The notes: generated by a model not told the origin, from the sequence alone. A stretch of 53,946 bases of DNA from Bacteroidia bacterium (GCA_018401705.1 JAGYKL010000024.1:1-53946), one strand, 5' to 3'; shown: positions 28,295-38,306, numbered from the stretch's first letter. A program made the numbers and translations.

Positions 28295-31200
28295 ATGCTT
28301 CGAATATTTTCACTTTTCTCTTTGCTCATTCTCTCCGCAGTTGCACTGCGTGCTGATAATTACCCACAACAAGGTTTTATTCCCAATTCTGGTCAGTGGC
28401 CTGCCGAAGTTCGCTTTCGATTAGGTATTCCCGGCGGAGCTCTTTTCGTGAGAAATGAAGGCCTTAGTTATATCATGTATGATACTGAAGCCGTTCACAA
28501 CATGCATGAAGCCGCTCACGATAGCAGTGTTCAAATAACAAGTCCGAACATCCGCCAGCAAGGCATTCATATGAATTTGCGCAATGCAAACATGACCTCT
28601 ACGCCGGTAACTCAAAATGGTTCAACTACCAGATATAACTATTACAAAGGAAATAATCCCGACAAATGGGCTAGCAATCTACAAGCTTGGAAAGAAGTGC
28701 TAATGCCCGGTGTATATCCTGGAATTAACTGGAAACTTAGTTTTGGTGAGCAAGGTGTGAAGTATGATTTCCTTGTAGATGCAAACACAAATCCGCAGCA
28801 AATTCGTATGGATTTCAACGGAGCAAGCTCGGTTGAACTTAGAAATAACACCTTGTATATCAATACCATTTTTGGTGAAATTGTAGAACAAGCTCCAGTG
28901 GCCTGGCAGGACTTAAGCTCAGGAAGAGTAAATGTAACTTGTCAATTCATGCAATTTCAAGATGGTAGTATTGGCTTCGATTTAGGAAACTATGATACTT
29001 CTAAACCTTTGGTGATTGACCCAGCTCTTGTTTTTGCTTCCTACTCAGGTTCTAGCGACGACAATTGGGGTTATACAGCAACTTATGATAATTTTGGTAA
29101 CGCCTATTCAGGCGGAATCGTTTTTGGTGCCAATTTCGCAACTACGACAGGTGTTTTCGAAGAAAATTTCGGAGGCGGCCAGCTTGATATAGGAATCTTA
29201 AAATACACACCCGACGGAAGTAGCGCCTTGTATATTACCTACATCGGTGGCAATAGCATGGAACTTCCTCATAGTATGATGGTGAATGAATACGACGAAT
29301 TGCTCATTTTCGGTACCACCGGCTCAACTGATTTCCCAACAACTTCAGGTGCATTTTCAAATGAATTTCAAGGCGGTCCAAACACGAGCTTTGAGAATGG
29401 ATTTATTCAAATCCCTAACGGGCTTGATATTTTTGTTTTGCGCCTTGCGGCGGATGGAAGTGACTTACTTGCATCAACTTACGTTGGAGGCACAAACAAT
29501 GACGGTTTTAATGGAAACCAGACTTTGGTAAAAAACTATGCAGATGAAGTTCGAGGAGCACTTTGGGTAGATGCCAATAACAATGTTTACGTAGGAACCA
29601 GTACATCAAGTACCGACTTTCCAGTAAGCTCCAATGCTATTCAATCAAGCATTGGAGGAGGAGGTCAAGATGGCGTAGTTATTAAGTTAAATGGAAATCT
29701 AAGTCAATTACTTTGGTCAACCTACTTAGGAGGTTTAGAGGCCGATGGTATTTTCTATTTGGTGGTTGATGAAGATGAGCGGGTGATTCTTACCGGAGGT
29801 ACTGCTTCCAACAATTTCCCAGTAAGTGCTAATGCATTTCAAGGCACTTACGGAGGAGGTGTAACCGACGGATTTGTTAGTATTATTGATTCCTCTGGAA
29901 CAAACTTAATTGCATCAACATATATCGGCAGTACTACTTATGACCAAAGCTTCATTGTTGGGGCTGATAAAACGGATCATGTCTACATTTTTGGTCAAAC
30001 AAGTCATAATGCAAATCAATTCAATGTAAATACAGCTATTGGTGTAACCGGAGGAAATCAATTTCTCATGAAGTTAGATCCTGAGCTAACCGAAGTTGTT
30101 TGGAGTACGGCTTTTGGCAATGCAACTGGCCAACCTGACATTTCTCCAACTGCATTACTAGTTGATTTTTGCGACAAGATATACTGCACAGGATGGGGTG
30201 GATCGGTTAATTCTCTTGGCACAACTACCGTTGGATTGCCAACAACCCCAGATGCATACCGAACCACAACCGATGGCAGTGATTTCTACCTATTGGTAAT
30301 CGACAATGAAGCTCAAGAAACCTTATATGCTTCATTCTTAGGAGGAGTTGGCAGTGCCGACCATGTTGATGGCGGAACATCAAGATTCGACAGAAAAGGA
30401 GTAATTTATCAATCAATTTGCGCTGGTTGCGGAGGACAATCTGACTTCCCTATCACAATGCCGGTTCATTCAGCAAGCAATAATTCTTTTAATTGCAACA
30501 ACCTCCTTGCTAAATTCGATTTCGAGAGTCCAATTACTGTTTCTGCAATTGCCACATTAACTCAACCTTTGGGTTGTGCTCCTTATACTGCTGATTTTTC
30601 AAATACAAGTATTAACGCAGATGTTTTTAGCTGGAGAATTGAAGATGTTGAAATTTCTAGTTCTCAAGACTTTTCATACACGTTTGAAGAAAATGGCACA
30701 TATGAGGTAGTTCTAATTGCAAGCAGCAGTGTAACCTGTAACGGAGCCGATACTGTTTCAATTACTGTCACTGTAGTTGATGCTATTGAAGGAAGTCTTC
30801 CAACTATAACCACATGCCCTGGGGCAGAAATAGAACTGGGCCCTGATGAATTTGATGACCCTTATTATGAATTTAACTGGTTTCCATCTACAGGCTTGAG
30901 TGCATCAGATGTTAGAAAACCAACCGTAAGCCCAACAGAAACAACTACCTATTCTGTAGAAATTCGCATTGGAAATTGCATTGACACACTTACTCAGATT
31001 GTAACAATAACAACTGGCACAAGAGATACTTTACCAACACTATCGGCTTGTGCGTTAGAAGAATTAACTATTGGCCCAAGCAGCGCTCCCTCTCCAAGTG
31101 CGACATACGAATGGCAGCCAATAGATGATCTTAGCTCATCAACTATATACAATCCCATATTAGACTTAAATGAGTCTGAAACATATACCTTGCTTGTTGA

Positions 31201-32041
31201 TTATGGAGAAGGTTGTGTAGATACTTTGGTTCAAGATGTGACGGCAATTTTTGATCAGATGGATGCTGGACCAGATAAAAATATCTGTGGCGGTGAAGAG
31301 GTAGAAATAGGCTTGCCTGATGCAAGCGGAAATTTCACTTATACATGGCAACCAAGTGCTTCATTAAATAATGCCACACTTCCAAATCCAACGGCTAATG
31401 TTTTATTAAGCACAACCTACACAGTTCTAAAGCTCCCTGTTGCCGGTGTTGAAGCTTGCCCTGCAAGAGACACAGTTGTATTAACTATTGTACCGAAACC
31501 TATAGCTTTATTCAGCTTAGAAACTTTCGCAAATTGCCTGGGAGCTTCTGCAATAATTACAAACGAAAGTTCTGACTTTGTCGATTTCGAATGGGAATTT
31601 AGCAATGGAAGCGTTAGCGTTGAACTTGAACCCAATATTGTAATCTCCTACAACGATAGTTTATTAGCAACTTTCATAGCCATTAACGGCGAATGCCGTG
31701 ATACTTTTAGTATTGAAGAATTTATTGGTGATTTTAACTCCTATTTCAAAGAAAACAACACAAATGCTTTCTCTCCAAATGGAGATGGAATCAACGATTG
31801 TTTTAGTCCTGCACTTCAACTTGCTCCTCCCCCATACGATCGTGCATTCCTCGAGTGCACCGACTTATTTGTATACAACCGTTGGGGCGAGCTTGTGCAT
31901 ACAAGTGTAAACGATTCGGAACCTTGTTGGGATGGAACAAATTTAAATGGAACTGACCTACCTGAAGGAGTTTATTTTTATCGCTTTGATGCCTTTGGAA
32001 AAGAAAGGGCCGGAGCTGTGCACCTTAGAAGAGAGTATTAA
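28295..32041 (+). CDS. Giant SBBP beta-propeller protein with type B T9SS domain (paralogue)
   Basis: About 1248 residues with the same domain order as the upstream gene. A signal peptide (MLRIFSLFSLLILSAVALRA) precedes the NSGQWPAEV/GGALFV N-terminal domain. SBBP propeller repeats occupy about 245-650, then the SICAGCGGQSDFP motif, Ig-like domains with repeated C-x-x-x-E-x-x-x-GP segments (about 745-1100), and a type B T9SS domain from about 1156 (NAFSPNGDGINDCFSP ... YNRWGELVHTS ... CWDGTN). The start at 28295 is preferred over 28283 because it puts the positive residue next to the hydrophobic core. Duplication is old, since residues differ widely between the copies. Its stop shares one base with the next ATG. 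Confidence 0.9.
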   Translation: MLRIFSLFSLLILSAVALRADNYPQQGFIPNSGQWPAEVRFRLGIPGGALFVRNEGLSYIMYDTEAVHNMHEAAHDSSVQITSPNIRQQGIHMNLRNANMTSTPVTQNGSTTRYNYYKGNNPDKWASNLQAWKEVLMPGVYPGINWKLSFGEQGVKYDFLVDANTNPQQIRMDFNGASSVELRNNTLYINTIFGEIVEQAPVAWQDLSSGRVNVTCQFMQFQDGSIGFDLGNYDTSKPLVIDPALVFASYSGSSDDNWGYTATYDNFGNAYSGGIVFGANFATTTGVFEENFGGGQLDIGILKYTPDGSSALYITYIGGNSMELPHSMMVNEYDELLIFGTTGSTDFPTTSGAFSNEFQGGPNTSFENGFIQIPNGLDIFVLRLAADGSDLLASTYVGGTNNDGFNGNQTLVKNYADEVRGALWVDANNNVYVGTSTSSTDFPVSSNAIQSSIGGGGQDGVVIKLNGNLSQLLWSTYLGGLEADGIFYLVVDEDERVILTGGTASNNFPVSANAFQGTYGGGVTDGFVSIIDSSGTNLIASTYIGSTTYDQSFIVGADKTDHVYIFGQTSHNANQFNVNTAIGVTGGNQFLMKLDPELTEVVWSTAFGNATGQPDISPTALLVDFCDKIYCTGWGGSVNSLGTTTVGLPTTPDAYRTTTDGSDFYLLVIDNEAQETLYASFLGGVGSADHVDGGTSRFDRKGVIYQSICAGCGGQSDFPITMPVHSASNNSFNCNNLLAKFDFESPITVSAIATLTQPLGCAPYTADFSNTSINADVFSWRIEDVEISSSQDFSYTFEENGTYEVVLIASSSVTCNGADTVSITVTVVDAIEGSLPTITTCPGAEIELGPDEFDDPYYEFNWFPSTGLSASDVRKPTVSPTETTTYSVEIRIGNCIDTLTQIVTITTGTRDTLPTLSACALEELTIGPSSAPSPSATYEWQPIDDLSSSTIYNPILDLNESETYTLLVDYGEGCVDTLVQDVTAIFDQMDAGPDKNICGGEEVEIGLPDASGNFTYTWQPSASLNNATLPNPTANVLLSTTYTVLKLPVAGVEACPARDTVVLTIVPKPIALFSLETFANCLGASAIITNESSDFVDFEWEFSNGSVSVELEPNIVISYNDSLLATFIAINGECRDTFSIEEFIGDFNSYFKENNTNAFSPNGDGINDCFSPALQLAPPPYDRAFLECTDLFVYNRWGELVHTSVNDSEPCWDGTNLNGTDLPEGVYFYRFDAFGKERAGAVHLRREY

Positions 32042-32712
32042 TGGTTGCGCTCGGTAAAAATGATTTATTAGGTAAATTCATGCCTGCCGATAACCCTGAT
32101 TTTATTCAGGTGAAATCAGGTATCGAGAGTGATAATGAGCACTATTTGCGGATAGAAGCAGCAAAAGCTTGGGAGCAAATGAGATTGTCGGCTTTGCCAG
32201 ATAATATTCACCTAAAGTTGGTTTCTTCTACGCGAAATTTCGATAGACAAAAACAAATTTGGGAAAACAAGTGGTCGGGGCAAACAGCTGTAAATGGAGT
32301 TTATTTTACTGAGCATAATCCTGACAATACTACTAAAGCCAAAGAAATACTAAAATTCTCGGCTATGCCAGGAACTTCAAGACATCATTGGGGAACCGAC
32401 ATCGACATTAACTCTGTTGAAGAAGAATATTTTGAAACGCCTAAAGGCAAGGATGTTTTCCGCTGGCTAAAAGTTAATGCTCCAAAATTTGGGTTTGAAC
32501 AGCCTTACACAGCAAAATCTGATGCACGCCCATTAGGATATGAAGAAGAGAAATGGCATTGGTCTTTTATGCCGCTTTCGAAAGTCTTTTTACGAAATTA
32601 CATGCGCCAAATAGAATATTCAGACATAACAGGTTTTAATGGCGCTGAACTTGCTGAACAGTTAAAAGTTATACCTGTATATGTTTTCGGAATAAATTCG
32701 CTGTGCCGTTAA
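32041..32712 (+). CDS. M15-family D-alanyl-D-alanine carboxypeptidase (VanY-like)
   Basis: A zinc peptidase that trims peptidoglycan stem peptides. The VanY signature S-x-H-x-x-G-x-x-x-D is at Ser113-His115-Gly118-Asp122 (SRHHWGTDID). The catalytic Glu and third zinc ligand are Glu170 and His173 in EEKWHW. The residues VSSTRNFDRQKQIW near 61-74 form the usual substrate-side motif. No clear signal peptide is seen from this start, so localisation is uncertain. The start ATG overlaps the previous stop by one base (TAATG), indicating translational coupling with the SBBP gene. Confidence 0.9.
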   Translation: MVALGKNDLLGKFMPADNPDFIQVKSGIESDNEHYLRIEAAKAWEQMRLSALPDNIHLKLVSSTRNFDRQKQIWENKWSGQTAVNGVYFTEHNPDNTTKAKEILKFSAMPGTSRHHWGTDIDINSVEEEYFETPKGKDVFRWLKVNAPKFGFEQPYTAKSDARPLGYEEEKWHWSFMPLSKVFLRNYMRQIEYSDITGFNGAELAEQLKVIPVYVFGINSLCR

Positions 32713-32723
32713 TTCATTTGAAT

Positions 32724-32731
32724 TAATTTTG
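32724..32731 (+). promoter_or_regulatory. -7 promoter element that would make the miaE transcript nearly leaderless
   Basis: TAATTTTG fits TAnnTTTG and ends three bases before the ATG at 32735, so a start at the normal distance would fall on or next to the start codon. No clear -33 TTG is present. Confidence 0.4.
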
Positions 32732-32734
32732 CGC

Positions 32735-33214
32735 ATGCTTCGATTGAAATTAGCCACCGACCCCAGATGGGCAGAACTTGTTGAAGGTAATATCCAGGAT
32801 GTACTAACAGACCACGCCTACTGCGAACAAAAAGCAGCTTCTTCAGCCATTTCTCTAATTATCAGATATCCCGACTTAACAGAATTAGTTCAGGAAATGA
32901 CAGCCTTAGCTCGTGAGGAAATGGAACATTTTCAAAGAGTTCATAACATAATTATCCAAAAAGGTTTTACTCTTGGCAAAGAGCGCAAAGACCATTATGT
33001 AAACCAGCTAGCAACCTTTATTAGAAAAGACGGCCATAATCCTCATCTTTTAATTGACCGTCTTTTATTTGCAGCAATGATAGAAGCACGTAGTTGCGAA
33101 AGGTTTAGAGTTTTGAGTGAAAACCTCAAAGAAAAGGAACTTGCTGAATTCTATCGCGAACTTATGGCAAGCGAAGCCGGTCACTATACGCTGTTTATCA
33201 AATTCGGCTCGTAA
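32735..33214 (+). CDS. miaE: tRNA-(ms2io6A)-hydroxylase-like protein MiaE, 3' end frameshifted
   Basis: A diiron four-helix-bundle monooxygenase that hydroxylates 2-methylthio-isopentenyl-adenosine 37 in tRNA. The iron ligands are all present: Glu31, Glu62 and His65 (EEMEHFQRVH), Glu117 (MIEARS), Glu147 and His150 (SEAGHYT). The chain then ends early at FIKFGS because of an extra base near 33206-33207. The expected continuation is readable downstream to 33307. The frame uses the ATG at 32735. A TTG two codons earlier overlaps the promoter element. The catalytic core is complete, so partial function is possible if the shift is real. Confidence 0.85.
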   Translation: MLRLKLATDPRWAELVEGNIQDVLTDHAYCEQKAASSAISLIIRYPDLTELVQEMTALAREEMEHFQRVHNIIIQKGFTLGKERKDHYVNQLATFIRKDGHNPHLLIDRLLFAAMIEARSCERFRVLSENLKEKELAEFYRELMASEAGHYTLFIKFGS

Positions 33215-33307
33215 ATATTCTGAAATAAAGTTGATGTTGATAAACGCTGGAAAGAGTGGCTCGATTTCGAAGCTGAGCTAATTCAATCTTACGGAAAATC
33301 CAGGTGA
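33208..33307 (+). pseudogene. Out-of-frame 3' remnant of miaE
   Basis: After the premature stop, ARKYSE reads in the +1 frame. After one missing base near 33224-33229, VDVDKRWKEWLDFEAELI reads on to a TGA at 33305-33307. This is the usual C-terminus of Bacteroidota MiaE. One extra base and one missing base 20 bp apart cancel each other, which looks more like local sequence error than long-standing decay. Confidence 0.7.
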
Positions 33308-33614
33308 TTCACGGATAAATTCTCCCCAAGTAAATTTTTAATTTTTTTCAAGCTGAGCAAAAAAACGACGTTTTGACTCGGGCTTTGTGTCAATTTCACA
33401 CCATTTATTTAGGCAATTTGCAACCTTTTTCTTACATGTGTCGTTTATACACCTTGATTTTGTTGATAACTCATGGACGAAGAAAATTTTTCGTAAAATA
33501 TTGATATAAGACACTTCTTAAGCTATTTTTACCATAGTGTAGAAAGTACACCATATGAAAGAAAATTGTTAATAACCTAATCTTTAACCACCATCACAAT
33601 TCAATCTTACACTT
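33308..33614. other. Long upstream region of the CBM48-like T9SS gene
   Basis: No coding frame is seen. The stretch is very AT-rich. It holds one exact TTGTGTCA (33385-33392) and a weak relative ATGTGTCG (33436-33443), resembling the array at 756-919 but without its ordered spacing. I find no convincing TTG-N20-TAnnTTTG promoter. A long leader or distant control of the 1557-residue gene is possible. Confidence 0.4.
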
Positions 33615-36600
33615 ATGCAAACACTTACAATTAAAAAGTCAAGTATCAGCAAGAAGCTTTCAGCTCTGCTTTTCTTGATTATGATGATTACACTTCCTTC
33701 GTTTGGACAGGTATTCAACGGAGAAGGAATTAACATGCCAGGCGCATGGAACGGGTTCACTAATCCTCCTGCTGCAGGTTCTGTATTTGGAGGAGTTCAA
33801 TCAGCTCCGGGAAATGGAATTCAATTGCTCCCTTCAGGTATTTACCAAACAACAATATCAACTCCAGCTAATGCAGCATCAGGTACTCCTATCGGCTGGC
33901 TTTTTACTTCTGGGCCAGGAGGTAATCCTTATGGCAATAAATGGGCAGATGTAACCGTGAATTTGAATACTATTCAAACTTACAACTATTATTTTTCCGG
34001 AGGTACAGACAATTCTGTAACATTAAATAATAACCGTTGGTACACAGTTAATTTTGAAAATACCGGTTATACTAATACACGTGGTATTTTCATGGAAACC
34101 AGTGCTGCTCCGGTTGCTATTAGCAGTGTTTCTCAATCGCCTTTGGCGGGAAGTGTTAATCCTTCAGACGTGGTAACGGTAACTGCAAATCTTTCGGCAG
34201 CTCCATCGGCAGAAGAAATTATTTATTTAAGATATTCAACAAATAGCTTCGCAACATCAACCATTGTTGCCATGTCTGGTGCTGGTGCTACCGTAACAGC
34301 TAACATCCCTGCGCAAGCAGCTGCAACTGGAGTTAGCTATTACATTTTCTCAAGTACAGTTGTTGCTCCTGCAACGGGAGATGCAGATTTAGTAACCATC
34401 AATGCAAATACAAATGGTGGTTCTAACTATAATTATACTGTAAATGCAATTTCTAACTGGGATATCACATTTAGAGTAAACATGCAAAACGAAACCGTTG
34501 GTGGTAACGTTTATCTTGCTGGCAACTTCAATGGCTTTAGCACAGTAGCTGATCCAATGACAGAAACTGCCCCAGGTTCTGGAATTTATGAGATTACAAA
34601 AACACTTGCTCAAGGTTTCGCTGCCGAATACAAATTTGTAAACGGTGCATCATTCGAAGGTAATCTTGGTGCTCCATGTGGTAATGGTTCAAACAGAACG
34701 TACACAGTTGGTTCTGCTGATGCAACAATTGCTACAAGCTGTTTCGGATTCTGCACAGACTGCGTTGCACCTGTAAACGTTACTTTCCAAGTGAACATGA
34801 GTAACGAAACTGTTGGTGGTTCTGTAAATGTCTCAGGTTCTTTTAATGGTTGGGGCTTAACAGCAATGACACCTATCGGTGGAGGAGTTTACTCAGTAAC
34901 TGCTGCTATCCCACCTGCAACAAACATTGAATACAAATTTGTAAATGGCGCTTCTTACGAAGGAAATCTTGGAGCTCCATGCGGTAATGGTTCAAATAGA
35001 ACTTACACCGTTCCAGCTTCTGCAGCTACAATCCCAGTCGCATGCTTTGGCAGCTGCACAAATTGCACTTCTCCTGTAAACATAACATTCAGAGTAAATA
35101 TGGCTGATGAGACTCCTGGCGTTGTTTCAGTTGCAGGTTCATTTAATGGTTTTAATACCACAGCCAATATAATGACTGAAACCGTAATTGGTTCAGGAAT
35201 ATACACTGCAACTGTTTCAATACTTTCGGGTACAAACATTACATATAAGTTTGTAAACGATGGAGGTTTTGAAGGAAATTTAGGTGCGCCTTGTGGAAAT
35301 GGAGCCGATAGAACATATACTGTTCCTGCCTCAGCAACTACACTTCCTTTGGTTTGTTTTAGCTCTTGTAATAATTGTGTTACACCAAGTAGTACATGGA
35401 CATCAGTAACTAGTGGTACCTGGACAGACGGTTCTATTTGGGATCAAGGAACAGTTCCACCAGTTGGTGCTGATATTGTTATCGGACCAAGTACAACTGT
35501 TACTCTAAATACTAATGCAGTAGCAAATACATTCGCAATTTCTGGAGGAGGTACATTCAATGGTAGCGACGGACTTAATAGAACTTTAACAGTTCAAACT
35601 GCAGGATTCTTCTCTAATAGTGGTATATTAAATTCTACTTCTACATTTACTCTTGAAATGTCTGGAGGAAATAATATTTTTGGTAACCCTGTTCTTAACA
35701 ACCTAGAACTTAATGGTGGTGTTCAGATTCTTGGAAATACAATCGTAAATGGGATTTTAACTATAAATACAGGAGGTTTCTTTAACGGAGGTTCATCACC
35801 TTCTTACGGTCCGTCTTCTACTCTTGTTTATAACACAGGTGGAGAATTTCAAAGAGGCTTAGAGTGGAATGGCTTAATTGATTTTGGTTATCCAAATAAC
35901 TTACAGATTTCTAATAATACTATTCTTCAACCAGGAGGAAATTCAGGTCAGGGCATTGCTCGCGCAATCAGAGGCAACTTAGTTATTGATGCTGGAAGTG
36001 CTATGTTCATGGATTGGGGTGGATTCGAAATGACACAGCCAATTTCTATTGGCGGTAACTTAGTTCTGAATGGTTCGCTTTCGCTTAGTTCCTTTATTGG
36101 AGGTGACTTTAATGTGAGAGGCAATGTAACAATTGATGCCGCTGCTTCATTCAATGCTAATGGCAGATCTTTTTCTTTCAACGGGAACTCACAACAACTC
36201 AACGGTACAGCTCTTTCTGTAACGTTTGCATTCTTAACAAAGTCTGGAAATAATAACCTAACACTTAATATTCCTACTACAGTAACTAACGATTTATTTA
36301 TTGCATCAGGATCTGTTGTTGCAAATGCTGACTTGACTTTAAATAACGGTGGTACACTTGGAAGTTTATTAACGATTAATTCTGGAAGAACTTTAGCTGT
36401 AACAGGTGGAACATTAAATACTAATGGTAGCCTTACACTAAACTCAGGAGCTTCATTATTACATGGAGCAGGAACACCAGGCGGTGGTGGTGCAGTAGTT
36501 GGAAATGTGAGAGTTAAAAGAGCTGGACAAACTACGCCATCATTCAACTTCTGGTCTTCACCAGTTGCAAACAGCAACGCGACTATTTTAGGTCCAGACA

Positions 36601-38288
36601 GATTCTATTACGATCCAAGTACAGGAACACAGTCTACTGCTGACGACACTAATGATCCAGGATGGATTGCTGCTACTGGAACAATGTCTAATGGTAGAGG
36701 ATATGCTTCATCTAATGCAGGTACAATAACCTTTAATGGATCTGCTAATACAGGAAATGTTAATCAAGCGGTAATTGCTTCGCCTTTACCAAATAGTCGC
36801 TTTAACCTATTGGGAAATCCTTACCCATCGGCTATTTCCGCTAATCAGTTCTTGGCATTAAATGGTCCTTCAGGAAGTAACTTAATTACAGGCTCTATTT
36901 ACTTCTGGGATGATGATAATTCAGCAGGTGCTGATTATACATCAACCGATTACGCTGTTTGGAATGGAGCAGGATCTGTTGGTGGAGGTGGAAACACTCC
37001 TAATGGAAACATTGGTTCCGGTCAAGGATTTTTTGTTGAAGGTGTAACTTCTGGCTCAGTTCAGTTCACAAACTCAATGAGAACAAACAACAATACTCAG
37101 TTCTTCCAAAATGAAGCTATCAAGCGTGTACGCTTAAGTATCTCTAATGAGCATGGCGACTACAATGAAACGCTTATTGCTTTCTTAAATGATGCTACTG
37201 AAGAAGCAGACGCGAATTATGATGCTCTTAAGCTAAGAGGTAATCCGAACATTTCTTTCTTCTCTAAAATAAACCAAGATGCTTATGCCATTCAAGGTCT
37301 ACCTGATAGCTTTGATAATCGTATTGTCAACCTTGGATTCCAGAATGCATACAATGAGAACCATACAATCTCTCTTGCATCTCTTGAGCTAATTCCGGCA
37401 ACTGTAATGATTTATTTAGAAGATCGTGAAACAGGTGCTTTCATCAATCTGAGAACTAACAGCTCTTATACATTCATGCCAGGTTCTATGAGTAGCGAAG
37501 ATCGTTTTTCACTTCATTTCACAGCTCCAATTGAAGCTATAGCAACTAGTGGTTCATGTGATGTTAATCTTGGCTCACTTGAGATATCCAATCCTTCAGC
37601 TCAGGATATCTCTTACGAGGTTTTCAATGCAGAGAATAACCTTATTGCACAAGGCTCGGGAAATACTACTTCTATTGAAATTCTCAACCTAGTTCCTGAC
37701 AACTATACTGTAGAATTAACTATGGATGGAGGTTATGAAACTGCCGTTCAAACTGAAGTTCTTGCTTCTCAAATGGTTGAACTTAGCGTAAATGTCTCTT
37801 CGTTTGAAGTAAATACAGGCGAATTTGTTCAATTAAATGCTAGCTCTAACGGAAATGTAACTTGGTTCATCAATAACACTGATGCATCTGTAATCTCTGG
37901 AAATAATTTTACTATGAGCTTCAGCGAAGCTGGTATTTATAATGTTATTGCACGTTCTACAAATGGCACTTGCGATTCAGAAATCAATGTTGCAATTACA
38001 GTTCGTGGCGATGTAGCTACTTCTATTGCTAATGCTAATGAAAGCTCATTCTCAATTTCGCCTAACCCGGCGGAAGATTTCGCGAGAATAACTCTTCCTA
38101 AAAACGTGAAAGCAGGTTCGGTAATCATCGAATTAACTGATTTAACAGGAAAGCTAATCATGAGCGAGCAAGTATCTATTGCTGGAAATACTGTTGTTCT
38201 TCCTTTGAACAATGTTGAAGCTGGAATGTACCTTGTTTCACTTACTTCAAATGGAACTCGCAACACATCTAGATTAATTGTGAAGTAA
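33615..38288 (+). CDS. Giant T9SS protein with three tandem glycogen/starch-binding-like domains
   Basis: A 1557-residue exported protein. The signal peptide ends near SFGQ. An N-terminal beta domain (about 30-180) and an Ig-like domain lead into three tandem repeats at about 282-386, 387-487 and 488-592. Each has V-x-x-TF-x-VNM-x-x-E-T-x-G, GSFNGW/GSFNGF and EYKFVNGA-x-x-EGNLG-x-PCGNG, the pattern of E-set CBM48/CBM20-like modules. A long beta-helix-like stretch (about 595-960) and a T9SS cargo domain with NFWSSPVANS follow. The type A sorting domain begins near 1480 (FSISPNPAEDFARITL ... LTDLTGKLIM ... VEAGMYLVSL). A GH13 amylase gene follows 94 bp downstream past a terminator, so a surface role in alpha-glucan binding is the best guess (inference). 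Confidence 0.85.
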   Translation: MQTLTIKKSSISKKLSALLFLIMMITLPSFGQVFNGEGINMPGAWNGFTNPPAAGSVFGGVQSAPGNGIQLLPSGIYQTTISTPANAASGTPIGWLFTSGPGGNPYGNKWADVTVNLNTIQTYNYYFSGGTDNSVTLNNNRWYTVNFENTGYTNTRGIFMETSAAPVAISSVSQSPLAGSVNPSDVVTVTANLSAAPSAEEIIYLRYSTNSFATSTIVAMSGAGATVTANIPAQAAATGVSYYIFSSTVVAPATGDADLVTINANTNGGSNYNYTVNAISNWDITFRVNMQNETVGGNVYLAGNFNGFSTVADPMTETAPGSGIYEITKTLAQGFAAEYKFVNGASFEGNLGAPCGNGSNRTYTVGSADATIATSCFGFCTDCVAPVNVTFQVNMSNETVGGSVNVSGSFNGWGLTAMTPIGGGVYSVTAAIPPATNIEYKFVNGASYEGNLGAPCGNGSNRTYTVPASAATIPVACFGSCTNCTSPVNITFRVNMADETPGVVSVAGSFNGFNTTANIMTETVIGSGIYTATVSILSGTNITYKFVNDGGFEGNLGAPCGNGADRTYTVPASATTLPLVCFSSCNNCVTPSSTWTSVTSGTWTDGSIWDQGTVPPVGADIVIGPSTTVTLNTNAVANTFAISGGGTFNGSDGLNRTLTVQTAGFFSNSGILNSTSTFTLEMSGGNNIFGNPVLNNLELNGGVQILGNTIVNGILTINTGGFFNGGSSPSYGPSSTLVYNTGGEFQRGLEWNGLIDFGYPNNLQISNNTILQPGGNSGQGIARAIRGNLVIDAGSAMFMDWGGFEMTQPISIGGNLVLNGSLSLSSFIGGDFNVRGNVTIDAAASFNANGRSFSFNGNSQQLNGTALSVTFAFLTKSGNNNLTLNIPTTVTNDLFIASGSVVANADLTLNNGGTLGSLLTINSGRTLAVTGGTLNTNGSLTLNSGASLLHGAGTPGGGGAVVGNVRVKRAGQTTPSFNFWSSPVANSNATILGPDRFYYDPSTGTQSTADDTNDPGWIAATGTMSNGRGYASSNAGTITFNGSANTGNVNQAVIASPLPNSRFNLLGNPYPSAISANQFLALNGPSGSNLITGSIYFWDDDNSAGADYTSTDYAVWNGAGSVGGGGNTPNGNIGSGQGFFVEGVTSGSVQFTNSMRTNNNTQFFQNEAIKRVRLSISNEHGDYNETLIAFLNDATEEADANYDALKLRGNPNISFFSKINQDAYAIQGLPDSFDNRIVNLGFQNAYNENHTISLASLELIPATVMIYLEDRETGAFINLRTNSSYTFMPGSMSSEDRFSLHFTAPIEAIATSGSCDVNLGSLEISNPSAQDISYEVFNAENNLIAQGSGNTTSIEILNLVPDNYTVELTMDGGYETAVQTEVLASQMVELSVNVSSFEVNTGEFVQLNASSNGNVTWFINNTDASVISGNNFTMSFSEAGIYNVIARSTNGTCDSEINVAITVRGDVATSIANANESSFSISPNPAEDFARITLPKNVKAGSVIIELTDLTGKLIMSEQVSIAGNTVVLPLNNVEAGMYLVSLTSNGTRNTSRLIVK
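34458..35390 (+). repeat. Three tandem ~105-codon coding repeats (CBM48-like modules)
   Basis: Units begin near 34458, 34773 and 35076 and encode the three GSFNG-type modules. Units one and two are the most alike: both encode NETVGG, YKFVNGAS and GAPCGNGSNRTYTV. Unit three is more diverged at its start (ADETPGVV). Cysteines in CGNG, CFGxC and CxxC are conserved in all three, suggesting disulfides suited to an extracellular setting. Confidence 0.85.
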
Positions 38289-38306
38289 TTCCAAAACCTT
38301 ATTTTC

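Noticed and set aside
33385..33443. TTGTGTCA plus ATGTGTCG upstream of the CBM48-like gene as more sites of the same operator
   Set aside because: One exact 8-mer and one weak relative are within chance expectation for 54 kb, and they lack the ordered spacing.
34458..35390. Tandem repeats as a CRISPR or noncoding satellite
   Set aside because: Units are ~300 bp, in frame, and encode diverged protein modules.
35948..36577. 209-residue antisense open frame within the giant T9SS gene
   Set aside because: It is a by-product of Asn/Gly/Thr-rich repeat codons on the other strand, with no start context and no recognisable domain.
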